In this document: one piece after another, positions 9,266 through 17,997 of the stretch
Numbering within the stretch: position 1 is the first letter of the stretch
Layout of the letters: each line of letters begins with the position of its first letter
Assembly: GCF_900094575.1 (NCBI RefSeq)
Contig: NZ_FMAE01000006.1
Span: forward strand, 558,001-622,000
Direction: 5' to 3'
Length of the DNA: 64,000 bases
Source: Bradyrhizobium yuanmingense
Lineage (GTDB): Bacteria; Pseudomonadota; Alphaproteobacteria; Rhizobiales; Xanthobacteraceae
The notes under the pieces: model-generated
Told to the model about the DNA's origin: nothing
The model's database searches: none
What the model saw: only the letters and a program-made list of their open reading frames with translations
Made by a program: the position numbers and the translations under genes

Positions 9266-9392
9266 GTGTGCCATTAAGGTGCGCGCTCGCATCCCGTCAA
9301 TACCCGGACGTCCAAGCTCGTCGCGACCGGGTGCTCAGCGAATTGCAATGTCAAGACTTGAAGGTTTTTGCATTGCGTAGTCAAAGTCAGCC

Positions 9393-10022
9393 ATGCCGAT
9401 CGATTCATCAAAATTCTTCGACTCCATCCGCGTGAAGCCGCGGGGCAAGCAGCCGGAAGTGAAGCCGCGCGACACCGCGGTCAATTGCGAATGGGCGGGC
9501 TGCGCCAACAAGGGCTCGCACCGGGCGCCGAAGGGCCGCGAGAACCAGCGCGAGTACTGGCACTTCTGCCTCGACCACGTGCGCGAGTACAACCAGAACT
9601 ACAATTTCTTTTCCGGCATGAATGCCGAAGCCGTCGCGCGCTATCAGAAGGATGCGCTGACCGGTCACCGTCCGACCTGGAAGATGGGCGCCAATGGCGG
9701 CAAGAAGGGCGCGGAAGAGATCGACATGGCGGCCGATCCTTTCAGCATGTTCAGCGAGATCAACGGCCGCGCCAGCTGGCGCAAGGGCCCCGAAGCGGAG
9801 CCCAAGGCCGAGACGCGCAAAGTGATGAACGCCGAGCGCAAGGCGCTTCAGGTCATGGGCCTCGGCCCCAGCGCGACGCTTGCCGACGTCAAGACCAAGT
9901 ACAAGGCGCTGGTGAAGCAGCACCACCCCGACGCCAATGGCGGCGACCGCTCGACCGAGGACCGCCTGATCGAGATCATCAAGGCGTATAATTATCTGAA
10001 GACGGTCGTGCGCGAGGCGTAG
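9393..10022 (+). CDS. J-domain protein with N-terminal Cys/His region
   Basis: A 209-residue DnaJ-domain protein with its J domain at the C-terminus (residues ~145-207), containing the essential HPD tripeptide in KQHHPDANGG. The N-terminal half has a possible metal site: Cys in NCEWAGC plus His, then WHFCLDH. No Gly/Phe linker or zinc-finger repeats of classic DnaJ are present, so it is a class C co-chaperone that probably brings DnaK to a specific client. The start MPIDSSKFFDSIRVKPRG is convincing. It is divergent from bolA. Confidence 0.85.
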   Translation: MPIDSSKFFDSIRVKPRGKQPEVKPRDTAVNCEWAGCANKGSHRAPKGRENQREYWHFCLDHVREYNQNYNFFSGMNAEAVARYQKDALTGHRPTWKMGANGGKKGAEEIDMAADPFSMFSEINGRASWRKGPEAEPKAETRKVMNAERKALQVMGLGPSATLADVKTKYKALVKQHHPDANGGDRSTEDRLIEIIKAYNYLKTVVREA

Positions 10023-10073
10023 GGGCCCGCGGTCTTCTCCGCTGTTTTCCGCGCTCTTGCGGCGACGACAGTG

Positions 10074-10165
10074 TCGTAGGGTGGGCAAAGCAAAGCGTGC
10101 CCACCTTTTTTTCGATCGAGAGAGATGGTGGGCACGGCGCAAGTGCGCCTTTGGCTACCCTACGA
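10074..10165. repeat. Palindromic intergenic repeat, family A copy 2
   Basis: Arms GTAGGGTGGGCAAAGC and GGCTACCCTACGA, matching the element at 2973-3060 in its outer parts. It lies between convergent genes (the J-domain gene and a citrate synthase gene). Confidence 0.8.
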
Positions 10166-10191
10166 TTCCGGTCTCGCGGAGGCATCCGCTC

Positions 10192-11286
10192 TCAAACTTC
10201 CGACATCGCCCCGACATATGACGAACTCGGCCTGATTAACCGCCCCGTCCGCTGCTGCTCGCGGGCATGCGCGGTCCAGCCCGCGCTGCGCGCGATCGCG
10301 AAGATCGGCGTGAACGCCTGCCGCGGAATCGCCAGCGCATCGAGCAGGATCGCGGTGAAGAACTCGACGTTCGTCTCCAGCGGCCGCTCCGGATTCTTCT
10401 TGCGCAAGGCGCTGCGGATATAAGCCTCGACCTCGCCGGCAAACGGCAAATCGGTGCCATTGGACGCAAGCGCCTCGACCGCGGTCTTGAGCACGTCGGC
10501 GCGCGGATCGCGGACGCGATAGACGCGGTGACCGAAACCCATCATGCGCTCGCCGCGCGCCAGCGCCGCGTCGACCCAGGACTGAATGCGCTCGCGCGAG
10601 CCGATCGCGTCCAGCATTTCCAGCACCGGCTCCGGCGCGCCGCCATGCAGCGGACCGGTCAGCGCGCAATAGCCGGCGGTGACGGCCGCGAACAGGTCGG
10701 CCTGCGTCGAGGCCACCACGCGCGCGGCGAAGGTCGATGCGTTCATGCCGTGGTCGCTGGCGGTGACGAGATAGGCGTCGAGCGCCGTGACCTCGCGCGT
10801 TGCAGGCGAACGGCCGTGCAACATGCGCAGCGTGTCGGCGGCATGGCTCACGGTAGGATCGGGCGCGACCGGCTCGAGCCCCTTGGCGCGCCTGACCAGC
10901 GCGCCCGCGATCACCGGAAACGCGCCGACGATCGTCGCCTCGTGCTCCAGCCCGTGCTCGGCGCGAAGTCCGGCGACGGCGGCACGAAACCCGTCGATGA
11001 TGCCCATGCCGCGCGTCGCCGGCAGCAGGTCCGGCAGCCGCGCGAAGGCGCGCTCGCGCGCCACGCCCAGGTTTGAGCGCACATTGGCTTCGGTGAGGGT
11101 GGTCTTGCTGGCGCCATTCCAGAGCCGGGCGGTAACGCCTTCGAAGCTCGAGATGGCGGCGAGCCGCCCGACGTGCTCCCCGGCGATGATGAGCTCGCCG
11201 CGCTCGCCGTCGACATGGCTCAGCACGGTCTCGGCCGCGGGAACGCCGTCCAGCCCGATCTGGCTTTTGGTGAGGTGGATGTTCAT
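10192..11286 (-). CDS. Citrate synthase family protein (free-standing paralogue)
   Basis: A 364-residue citrate/methylcitrate synthase fold protein that condenses, or once condensed, an acyl-CoA with an oxo-acid. Aligned by motif to GltA, the first active-site His is His214 (GPLHGGA) and the second is His253 (GFGHRVYR). The position of the catalytic Asp (GltA NVDF-type motif) holds Glu308 (NVEFF). The substrate-binding Arg in DPRAD is present. It is shorter than GltA and is not the main TCA enzyme by size. The start ATG at 11286 was chosen because upstream codons run into the divergent partner's promoter. It shares a 76-bp divergent region with the HTH-citrate synthase at 11363. Confidence 0.85.
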   Translation of the reverse strand: MNIHLTKSQIGLDGVPAAETVLSHVDGERGELIIAGEHVGRLAAISSFEGVTARLWNGASKTTLTEANVRSNLGVARERAFARLPDLLPATRGMGIIDGFRAAVAGLRAEHGLEHEATIVGAFPVIAGALVRRAKGLEPVAPDPTVSHAADTLRMLHGRSPATREVTALDAYLVTASDHGMNASTFAARVVASTQADLFAAVTAGYCALTGPLHGGAPEPVLEMLDAIGSRERIQSWVDAALARGERMMGFGHRVYRVRDPRADVLKTAVEALASNGTDLPFAGEVEAYIRSALRKKNPERPLETNVEFFTAILLDALAIPRQAFTPIFAIARSAGWTAHAREQQRTGRLIRPSSSYVGAMSEV

Positions 11287-11362
11287 GACCCAAATCTCCT
11301 GTTCACGGAGAACAAGGTCAGGCCTCTCGACACATTGATCAATCTTGATTACATAAATCCAT
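11287..11362. promoter_or_regulatory. Divergent control region of the two citrate synthase-like genes
   Basis: A 76-bp gap between two divergent starts. It contains the perfect 10-bp palindrome ATTGATCAAT at 11334-11343, followed at once by an AATC/GATT pair (11341-11350), in an AT-rich patch suitable for a promoter. That the HTH domain of the 11363 product binds here is an inference from the layout. Confidence 0.45.
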
Positions 11363-12583
11363 ATGAAAAATTCTGATGGGCTGTACCTCTCCGCTCGGGA
11401 AGCCGCCGCCGAGCTCGCGATCTCTCCGGCCACCCTCTACGCCTATGTCAGCCGCGGCCTGATCCGCTCCGAGCCGACGCCGGACTCGCGAAAGAACCGC
11501 TATCGCGCCGAGGACGTTCGGGCGCTGAAGGAGCGCCGTGTGCCATCGCCGGAGCCGCGCGGCCTGCGCAGCTTCGATGCCGATCTGCCGGTGATGGACA
11601 CGGAGATCTCGACCATCACCGAGGAGGGCGCCATCTATCGCGGCGTCAATTGCGTCGATCTTTCCGAGAGTGACACGCTGGAGCACGCCGCGACGCTGCT
11701 GTGGGATGTCGCCGACGTCGATCCGTTTGCCCCCGACAATCAACCGGAACTCTCCGAGGAAATGCGCGTGATCGCGAAGGCCGCGCGCCGGGCCGCACCG
11801 ATCGACCGCGCCATCGCCGTGCTCGCACTGGCCGCCAGCGTCGATCCCCGCGCCTTCACCCGGGCACCCGATGGCCGCGCTATGGTCGGCGCGCGCATCG
11901 TCCGCCTGCTGGTTGCGACCATGCTCAATGCGGACGCCTCGGCCGAGCCGCTGCATCAGCAGGTCGCGCGCGCCTGGGCGGCGGACAACAAGCACGCGCC
12001 CGACCTGATCCGCCGCGCGCTGGTACTGCTCGCCGATCACGAGCTGAACGCGTCGACCTTCACCGCGCGCTGCGCTGCCTCGACCGGCCTCAACCTTTAT
12101 GACTCCGTCATCGCCGGGCTCGCCGCGTTGAAAGGGCCGAAGCATGGCGGCGCCGGCGTCCTGGCCTCACAGCTCGTCAAGACGCTGGTCGACCGCGACG
12201 TCGAGCCTGTCGTGCGCGAGCGTGTCGCCCTCGGTGAACGCTTTGCCGGCTTTGGCCACGGCGTCTACAAGCACGGCGACCCCCGCGCGCAGTCGCTGCT
12301 GAACGCGCTGTCGCGCTCCGGCGCGCCGCGCAAATTCACCAGGGAAGTGCCAGAGCGGATCGCGGAAGCCACCGGCGAGTTCGTCAATATCGACTACGCG
12401 CTCGCCGTGCTGGTCCACGCACTGCGCCTGCCCGCCGGCAGCGAGCTGGCGCTGTTCGCGATGGCCCGCAGCGTCGGCTGGATCGCGCATGCCAGCGAGC
12501 AATTGCAGTTCGGCAAGCTGATCAGACCGAGGGCAAGATATGTGGGGCCTGCGCCGGGACGCAGGGCGGGGGCTGCCGGTTAG
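11363..12583 (+). CDS. Citrate synthase with N-terminal MerR-like helix-turn-helix domain
   Basis: A 406-residue fusion. Residues ~7-58 form a MerR/excisionase-type winged helix (LSAREAAAELAISPATLYAYVSRGLIRSE, then NRYRAEDVRALKERR). Residues ~75-395 are a citrate synthase domain. The catalytic triad is intact: His261 (GPKHGGA), His299 (GFGHGVYK) and Asp344 (NIDYA), with Arg308 in GDPR. Gly300 replaces the Arg usually found after the second His. The layout suggests an enzyme that is also a DNA-binding regulator, or a regulator that uses the citrate synthase fold to sense acyl-CoA or oxo-acid. It is divergent from a paralogue lacking the HTH. Function is inferred. Confidence 0.87.
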   Translation: MKNSDGLYLSAREAAAELAISPATLYAYVSRGLIRSEPTPDSRKNRYRAEDVRALKERRVPSPEPRGLRSFDADLPVMDTEISTITEEGAIYRGVNCVDLSESDTLEHAATLLWDVADVDPFAPDNQPELSEEMRVIAKAARRAAPIDRAIAVLALAASVDPRAFTRAPDGRAMVGARIVRLLVATMLNADASAEPLHQQVARAWAADNKHAPDLIRRALVLLADHELNASTFTARCAASTGLNLYDSVIAGLAALKGPKHGGAGVLASQLVKTLVDRDVEPVVRERVALGERFAGFGHGVYKHGDPRAQSLLNALSRSGAPRKFTREVPERIAEATGEFVNIDYALAVLVHALRLPAGSELALFAMARSVGWIAHASEQLQFGKLIRPRARYVGPAPGRRAGAAG

Positions 12584-12676
12584 AACCTCTGTCAGTGCGG
12601 CAATCTCCGCTGTCGTCGCTGCGAACGCAGGAGGACAGCGTTCCTGGAATGACGGCTCGCACTCACCCTGGGCAGT

Positions 12677-13444
12677 TCACACCATCGCTTCCGCGACCAC
12701 CATATAGTTCACGTCCATATCCGACGACAGAGACCATTTGTCGGCGAAGGGCGAGTAGACGACGCCGGTCTGCTCGGTGATGACAAGACGGTTGTCGAGC
12801 AGGTATTTCGTCAGTTCGTCGGGCGTGACGAACTTGTTCCATTCATGCGTGCCGCGCGGTAGCCAGCGCAGGACGTATTCGGCACCGACGATGGCGAGGG
12901 CAAAGCTCTTCCAGTTGCGGTTCAGCGTCGAGACCACCATCAGGCCGTTCGGCTTCAGCATCGCGGCGCAGCGCTTCAGGAACATGCCGACGTCGGTGAC
13001 GTGCTCGACCACCTCCATCGCCAGCACGATGTCGAAGCGCTCGCGCGGGTCGATCTCCTCCACCGTGGTGCAGCGATAGTCGATCGCCAGATGGCTCTTG
13101 TCGGCGTGCAGCTTCGCCGCCGCGATGTTGCTCGCGGAGGGATCGATGCCGATGACCTGCGCTCCGAGGCGCGACAGCGGCTCGCAGAGCAGGCCGGCGC
13201 CGCAGCCGATGTCGAGCACGCGCAAGGACCCAAGACAATTGAGGCTGCGCACGTTGCGCTCGAACTTGCGGCAGGCGGCGTCGCGGATATAGCCGAGCCG
13301 CAACGGGTTGATCCGGTGCAGCGGCGCCATCTTGCCCTTGGGATCCCACCATTCCGCCGAGAGTTTCGAGAATTTCGCGATCTCGGCGGCGTCGACGCTC
13401 GAGCCGAGCTGGGCGGAAAGAGAAGTATTTTGCTGCATGCTCAT
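12677..13444 (-). CDS. ubiG: Ubiquinone biosynthesis O-methyltransferase UbiG
   Basis: SAM-dependent methyltransferase of 255 residues that carries out both O-methylations of ubiquinone synthesis. Motif I is LDIGCGAGLLCEPLSRLG, motif II is AMEVVEHV. The UbiG-specific segments FSKLSAEWWDPKGKMAPLHRINPLRL and GTHEWNKFVTPDEL are both present. The double ATG at 13444/13438 leaves a two-residue doubt about the start. It is divergent from lysC, with the bPH2 gene just upstream on the same strand. Confidence 0.95.
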   Translation of the reverse strand: MSMQQNTSLSAQLGSSVDAAEIAKFSKLSAEWWDPKGKMAPLHRINPLRLGYIRDAACRKFERNVRSLNCLGSLRVLDIGCGAGLLCEPLSRLGAQVIGIDPSASNIAAAKLHADKSHLAIDYRCTTVEEIDPRERFDIVLAMEVVEHVTDVGMFLKRCAAMLKPNGLMVVSTLNRNWKSFALAIVGAEYVLRWLPRGTHEWNKFVTPDELTKYLLDNRLVITEQTGVVYSPFADKWSLSSDMDVNYMVVAEAMV

Positions 13445-13458
13445 GGTTGGGCGCGGTC

Positions 13459-13926
13459 CTACCGCGTGGTGATCGAACTACGGAAGGCGAGCGGCGAGGC
13501 GATGGTCTTGATCGTCTCGATACCCTCGCCGACGCCGCGAATCGTCACGTCGCCGTAGTTGAGAATACGTCCAAGAATGGTCTGGTCGACATCGACGCTC
13601 TCGACCTTGTCCAGCGCCATCTCGAAGGTTCGGCGCTTGATGAAGCCGGTCTTGTGCACGACCCTGAGGTTGGTGACGTCGGTCTCGGTGGTGAAACGAT
13701 GGAACCAGCCCTTCACGGTCCAATACAGGGCCGCCAGAGCCGCGAGACCCGCGGCCCCGAGGCAAAGCAGAACGAGCCAGTCGACGGTCGCCTGCCGCGA
13801 CAGGATGAGCAGGGCCAGCGCCGCGATCCAGGCCACGATGGCCGGAAAGTAGAAGATCCAGTGCGCATTGGTCGAATACAGCACGCGCTCGCCGGGCTGC
13901 AGGATCTCGTCGATGTAACGCGCCAT
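13459..13926 (-). CDS. Membrane protein with bacterial PH domain (bPH2, YdbT-like)
   Basis: A 155-residue protein with two adjacent transmembrane helices (residues ~27-43 and ~50-70, FYFPAIVAWIAALALLIL and LVLLCLGAAGLAALAALY). A bPH2 domain follows (~80-150; TNLRVVHKTGFIKRRTFEMALDKVESVDVDQTILGRIL). Such proteins are widespread and mostly unstudied, and scaffolding or lipid-related roles are guesses. It ends 15 bp before ubiG starts on the same strand, so the two are probably co-transcribed. Confidence 0.8.
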   Translation of the reverse strand: MARYIDEILQPGERVLYSTNAHWIFYFPAIVAWIAALALLILSRQATVDWLVLLCLGAAGLAALAALYWTVKGWFHRFTTETDVTNLRVVHKTGFIKRRTFEMALDKVESVDVDQTILGRILNYGDVTIRGVGEGIETIKTIASPLAFRSSITTR

Positions 13927-14077
13927 GATCTAGCTTAACCCACTACCCCACCCTGCCCCCGCAGGAACCCGCTTGCCCCCGGCCCCGCCGCTCTGTATAC
14001 GCGCGGTCGGTGTCCCCGAGGCACCCGTCCAGTGCGGGCCACCATACTGATCCTTATGAAGGAATGCACGCGTCGTC

Positions 14078-15334
14078 ATGAGCCGCCTCGTGATGAAATT
14101 CGGCGGCACGTCCGTCGCCAACATCGAACGTATCCGCAACGTCGCACGCCATGTGAAGCGTGAGGTCGATGCCGGCCACGAAGTGGCCGTGGTCGTCTCG
14201 GCGATGGCCGGCAAGACCAACGAGTTGGTCGCCTGGTGCACCGAGGCCTCGCCGATGCACGACGCGCGCGAATATGACGCCGTGGTCGCCTCGGGCGAAC
14301 AGGTGACGTCCGGCCTTCTTGCCATCGTGCTCCAGGGCATGGGCATCCAAGCCCGCTCGTGGCAGGGCTGGCAGATCCCGATCAAGACCAGCGACGCCCA
14401 TGCCTCGGCCCGGATCGAGGACATCGACGGCAGCGAGATCATCAAGCGCTTCAAGGACCGAAAGGAGGTCGCGGTCATCGCCGGCTTCCAGGGCATCAAC
14501 CCCGAGACGGGTCGCATCACCACGCTCGGCCGTGGCGGCTCCGACACCTCGGCCGTGGCGATCGCCGCCGCCGTCAAGGCCGACCGCTGCGACATCTACA
14601 CCGACGTCGACGGCGTCTACACCACCGACCCGCGAATCGTGCCGAAGGCCAAGAGGCTCGACAAGATCGCATTCGAAGACATGCTGGAACTGGCCTCGCA
14701 GGGCGCCAAGGTGCTCCAGGTCCGCTCGGTGGAACTCGGCATGGTCCACAACATGCCGATCTTCGTCCGCTCGAGCTTCGATAAGCCCGAGGATATCGAC
14801 CCGCATGCCAACCAGCCGCCCGGCACGCTGATCTGCAGCGAGGAGGAGATCATGGAAAGCCACGTCGTCACCGGTATCGCCTTCTCCAAGGACGAGGCTC
14901 AGATCTCGGTGCGCCAGATCGAGGACAAGCCCGGCGTTGCGGCCTCGATCTTCGGCCCGCTGGCTGATGCCAATATCAACGTCGACATGATCGTGCAGAA
15001 TGTGTCCGAGGACGGCAAGACCACCGACCTCACCTTCACCGTGCCGGCCGCCGACTTCACCCGCGCCAAGGATACGATTACCGCAGCCAAGGCCAAGATC
15101 GGCTATGCGCGGCTCGATACCGCCACCGATGTCGCCAAGATCTCGGTGATCGGCAGCGGCATGCGCAGCCATGCCGGCGTCGCCGCCCAGGCGTTCTCGG
15201 CGCTCGCCGGGCGGAACATCAACATTCGGGCCATTACAACCTCCGAGATCAAATTTTCGGTCTTGATCGATACCGCCTATACCGAGCTTGCGGTGCGCAC
15301 CTTGCATACGCTCTACGGTCTCGATCAGACCTGA
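14078..15334 (+). CDS. lysC: Aspartate kinase
   Basis: Aspartokinase of 418 residues, the first step toward lysine, threonine and methionine. The N-terminal amino acid kinase domain opens with MKFGGTSVANIERI and has the RGGSDTSAVAIAAA substrate/ATP segment. Two C-terminal ACT domains follow (~265-330 and ~345-410, e.g. KPGVAASIFGPLADANINVDMI and HAGVAAQAFSALAGRNINIRAI) for feedback control by lysine/threonine. It is followed by two hairpins and then ptsP. Confidence 0.96.
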   Translation: MSRLVMKFGGTSVANIERIRNVARHVKREVDAGHEVAVVVSAMAGKTNELVAWCTEASPMHDAREYDAVVASGEQVTSGLLAIVLQGMGIQARSWQGWQIPIKTSDAHASARIEDIDGSEIIKRFKDRKEVAVIAGFQGINPETGRITTLGRGGSDTSAVAIAAAVKADRCDIYTDVDGVYTTDPRIVPKAKRLDKIAFEDMLELASQGAKVLQVRSVELGMVHNMPIFVRSSFDKPEDIDPHANQPPGTLICSEEEIMESHVVTGIAFSKDEAQISVRQIEDKPGVAASIFGPLADANINVDMIVQNVSEDGKTTDLTFTVPAADFTRAKDTITAAKAKIGYARLDTATDVAKISVIGSGMRSHAGVAAQAFSALAGRNINIRAITTSEIKFSVLIDTAYTELAVRTLHTLYGLDQT

Positions 15335-15341
15335 CGGTCTT

Positions 15342-15370
15342 TCCGGAAAACCGCTTCGCACTTTTCCGGA
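15342..15370. repeat. Short palindromic element after lysC
   Basis: Perfect 9-bp inverted repeat TCCGGAAAA / TTTTCCGGA with an 11-base centre, eight bases after the lysC stop. The sequence type resembles a short palindrome common in Rhizobiales intergenic DNA (recalled, not checked). It could also help end lysC transcription. Confidence 0.6.
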
Positions 15371-15408
15371 CAGTGCCAAAAGGCTAATTTTCTCTTAGCG
15401 GTCGCAGC

Positions 15409-15438
15409 AAACGCGAAGGTGTACACACCTTCGCGTTT
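15409..15438 (+). terminator. Perfect 13-bp hairpin between lysC and ptsP
   Basis: Arms AAACGCGAAGGTG and CACCTTCGCGTTT enclose the loop TACA. No long T run follows, only scattered GTTTTG, so it is a weak or non-classical terminator candidate for lysC or an RNA-structured element. The rest of the 337-bp gap up to ptsP shows no gene. Confidence 0.5.
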
Positions 15439-15670
15439 GGCAGGCGTTTTGCTTGGCAAAACAAGCCTCAATTCGCTATACGGCGGACAGGGTGGGCTGC
15501 CGCAGACTGTGTCCCAGTTCAGGCGGCGCTGATTCGGTACGAGCACTCAATCTCCCGTGGATTTGGGCTTGTGCCTGCGCCGGACAAACAATTTGATTGT
15601 TTTTCTGGAATTTTGGTCCAGCCGCCGGCCGATATCGCCGGGCCCGGCCGATGGAGGAGATTGACGGTTC

Positions 15671-17938
15671 ATGCGGAGCGCGTCGGGAGGTCCCCGCGTC
15701 TTGTTGAGACGGCTCCGCGAGACCATGGCGGAGCAGGTCTCGGCCCAGGAGCGGCTGGACAAGATCGTGGTGCTGATCGCCGCCAACATGGTGGCCGAGG
15801 TGTGCTCGGTCTATGTGCTGCGCATCGACAATACGCTCGAGCTCTACGCCACCGAAGGTCTCAACCGCGAGGCGGTGCACCACACCGTGCTCAGCGCCCA
15901 TGAGGGCCTGGTCGGCCTCGTCGCCAGCGAGGCGACGCCGCTCAATTTGAGCGACGCGCAGAGCCACCCGGCGTTCTCGTTCCGGCCCGAGACCGGCGAA
16001 GAAATCTACCATTCCTTCCTCGGCGTGCCGATCCTGCGCGCCGGCAACACGCTCGGCGTGCTGGTGGTGCAGAATCGCGCCAAGCGCAATTATGTCGAGG
16101 AGGAGCTCGAGGCGCTCCAGACCACCGCGATGGTGCTGGCCGAGCTGATCGCCTCCGGCGAACTCTCCGCGCTGGCGCAGCCGGGCCAGGAGCCGGCGGC
16201 GCGCCATTCGGCGCAGAAAGTCGGTGCCATCCTGTCGGAGGGCATCGCGCTCGGCCATGTCGTGCTGCACGAGCCGCGCGTCGTCATCAAGGACTACATC
16301 GCCGAAGACCTGCCGAAGGAGATCAAGCGGCTCGATACTGCGCTCGCCAAGCTGCGTGCCGATCTCGACCGCATGCTGGAGCGCGGCGACGTCGCCGAAG
16401 GCGGCGAGCACCGTGAGGTGCTTGAAGCCTATCGCATGTTCGCCAACGACCAGGGCTGGTCGCACAAGCTGCACGAGGCGGTCGCGACCGGCCTCACCGC
16501 GGAAGCCGCGGTCGAGCGCGTCCAGTCGGACACCCGCGCGCGCATGCTGCGCTCGACCGACCCCTATTTGCGCGACCGGCTGCACGATCTGGAAGACCTC
16601 GGCTACCGCCTGATGCGGCAGCTGGTCGGCCAGGATCATGCGCCCTCGCGCGAGCAGCTGCCCGACAACGCCATCGTCATCGCCCGCGCGATGGGCCCGG
16701 CGGCGCTGCTCGACTACGACCGCAAGCGCCTGCGCGGCATCGTGCTGGAGGAAGGCACCGCGAACTCGCACGTCTCGATCGTGGCGCGGGCGCTGGGCAT
16801 CCCTGCGGTCGGCGAGGTGCCGAACGCGCCTGGAATCGCCGATCCCGGCGACGCCATCATCGTCGACGGCACCTCGGGCTCGATCTATGTGCGCCCGTCG
16901 CAGGAGATCGAGGCGGCCTTCGCCGAGCGCGTGCGCTTCCGCGCCCGCCGCCAGGCGCAGTACCTGGCGCTGCGCGACCGGCCCTGCGTCACCAGGGACG
17001 GCCAGAAGGTCGAGCTGATGATCAACGCAGGTCTTGCGATCGACCTGCCGCATATCGAGGACACCGGCAGTGCCGGCATCGGCCTGTTCCGCACCGAGCT
17101 GCAATTCATGGTCGGTCAGAGCCTGCCGCGCACCAGCGACCAGCTCGCGCTCTATCGCACCGTGCTCGATGCCGCCGGACCTAAGCCCGTCACCTTCCGC
17201 ACGCTCGATATCGGCGGCGACAAGGCGCTGCCCTATATGGAAGCGGTGATCGAGGAAAACCCCGCGCTCGGCTGGCGCGCGATCCGGCTCGGGCTCGATC
17301 GTCCCGGCCTGTTGCGCGGCCAAATCCGCGCGCTGCTGCGCGCCGGCGGCGGCCGCGCGCTGCGCATCATGTTCCCGATGATCTCGGAGGTCGCCGAATT
17401 CGACTCGGCCAAGGCGCTGGTCGAGCGCGAGCTCACATACCTCCGCCAGCACGGCCACACGCTGCCTGAACGAATCGACATCGGCACCATGGTCGAGGTG
17501 CCCGCCCTGCTCTACCAGCTCGACGAGCTATTGAAGAAGGTCGATTTCATCTCGGTCGGCTCCAACGATCTGTTCCAGTTCCTGTTCGCGGTCGACCGCG
17601 GCAACGCCAAGGTCTCCGAGCGCTTCGACACCATGTCGGCGCCGATCATGCGCGCCTTGCGTGACATCGCGCGCAAGGCGCACGCGGCGCAGAAGTCGCT
17701 CTCGCTGTGCGGCGAGATGGCCTCCAAGCCGATCGGCGCACTGGCGCTGATTGCGCTGGGCTACCGCTCGCTCTCGCTCTCGGCGACCGCGCTCGGCCCG
17801 GTCAAGGCGATGGTGCTCGACCTCGACGCCAAGAAGGCCGAAGCGATGCTGGGCCCTCTGCTGGATGCGCCTGCGGGCAGCGTCTCGATCCGGCAGAAGC
17901 TGACGGAATTTGCCGAGGCCGAGGGCCTTGCGTTGTAG
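15671..17938 (+). CDS. ptsP: Phosphoenolpyruvate-protein phosphotransferase PtsP (EI-Ntr)
   Basis: Enzyme I of the nitrogen PTS, 755 residues, which passes phosphate from PEP to NPr and on to EIIA-Ntr. The N-terminal GAF domain (~20-160) is typical of PtsP and senses glutamine in rhizobia (family knowledge). The phosphohistidine is His367 in GTANSHVSIVARALGIPAVG. The C-terminal PEP-binding barrel carries GIGLFRTELQFM, RTLDIGGDK and SLCGEMAS. It sits between lysC and prfA, a conserved rhizobial order, and links carbon/nitrogen state to regulation. Confidence 0.96.
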   Translation: MRSASGGPRVLLRRLRETMAEQVSAQERLDKIVVLIAANMVAEVCSVYVLRIDNTLELYATEGLNREAVHHTVLSAHEGLVGLVASEATPLNLSDAQSHPAFSFRPETGEEIYHSFLGVPILRAGNTLGVLVVQNRAKRNYVEEELEALQTTAMVLAELIASGELSALAQPGQEPAARHSAQKVGAILSEGIALGHVVLHEPRVVIKDYIAEDLPKEIKRLDTALAKLRADLDRMLERGDVAEGGEHREVLEAYRMFANDQGWSHKLHEAVATGLTAEAAVERVQSDTRARMLRSTDPYLRDRLHDLEDLGYRLMRQLVGQDHAPSREQLPDNAIVIARAMGPAALLDYDRKRLRGIVLEEGTANSHVSIVARALGIPAVGEVPNAPGIADPGDAIIVDGTSGSIYVRPSQEIEAAFAERVRFRARRQAQYLALRDRPCVTRDGQKVELMINAGLAIDLPHIEDTGSAGIGLFRTELQFMVGQSLPRTSDQLALYRTVLDAAGPKPVTFRTLDIGGDKALPYMEAVIEENPALGWRAIRLGLDRPGLLRGQIRALLRAGGGRALRIMFPMISEVAEFDSAKALVERELTYLRQHGHTLPERIDIGTMVEVPALLYQLDELLKKVDFISVGSNDLFQFLFAVDRGNAKVSERFDTMSAPIMRALRDIARKAHAAQKSLSLCGEMASKPIGALALIALGYRSLSLSATALGPVKAMVLDLDAKKAEAMLGPLLDAPAGSVSIRQKLTEFAEAEGLAL

Positions 17939-17997
17939 CGGGCCTGTCGCCAGCTTCCCGCCGCCCTCGCCTCCTTCCGCACTTTGAGACAGAACCG

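Noticed and set aside
14054..15379. Long frame antisense to lysC (441 codons)
   Set aside because: It mirrors lysC exactly, has Arg/His/Gly-rich composition and no start context.
15476..17458. 660-codon frame antisense to ptsP
   Set aside because: The composition is typical of a reverse-strand shadow at high G+C, with no recognisable domain.
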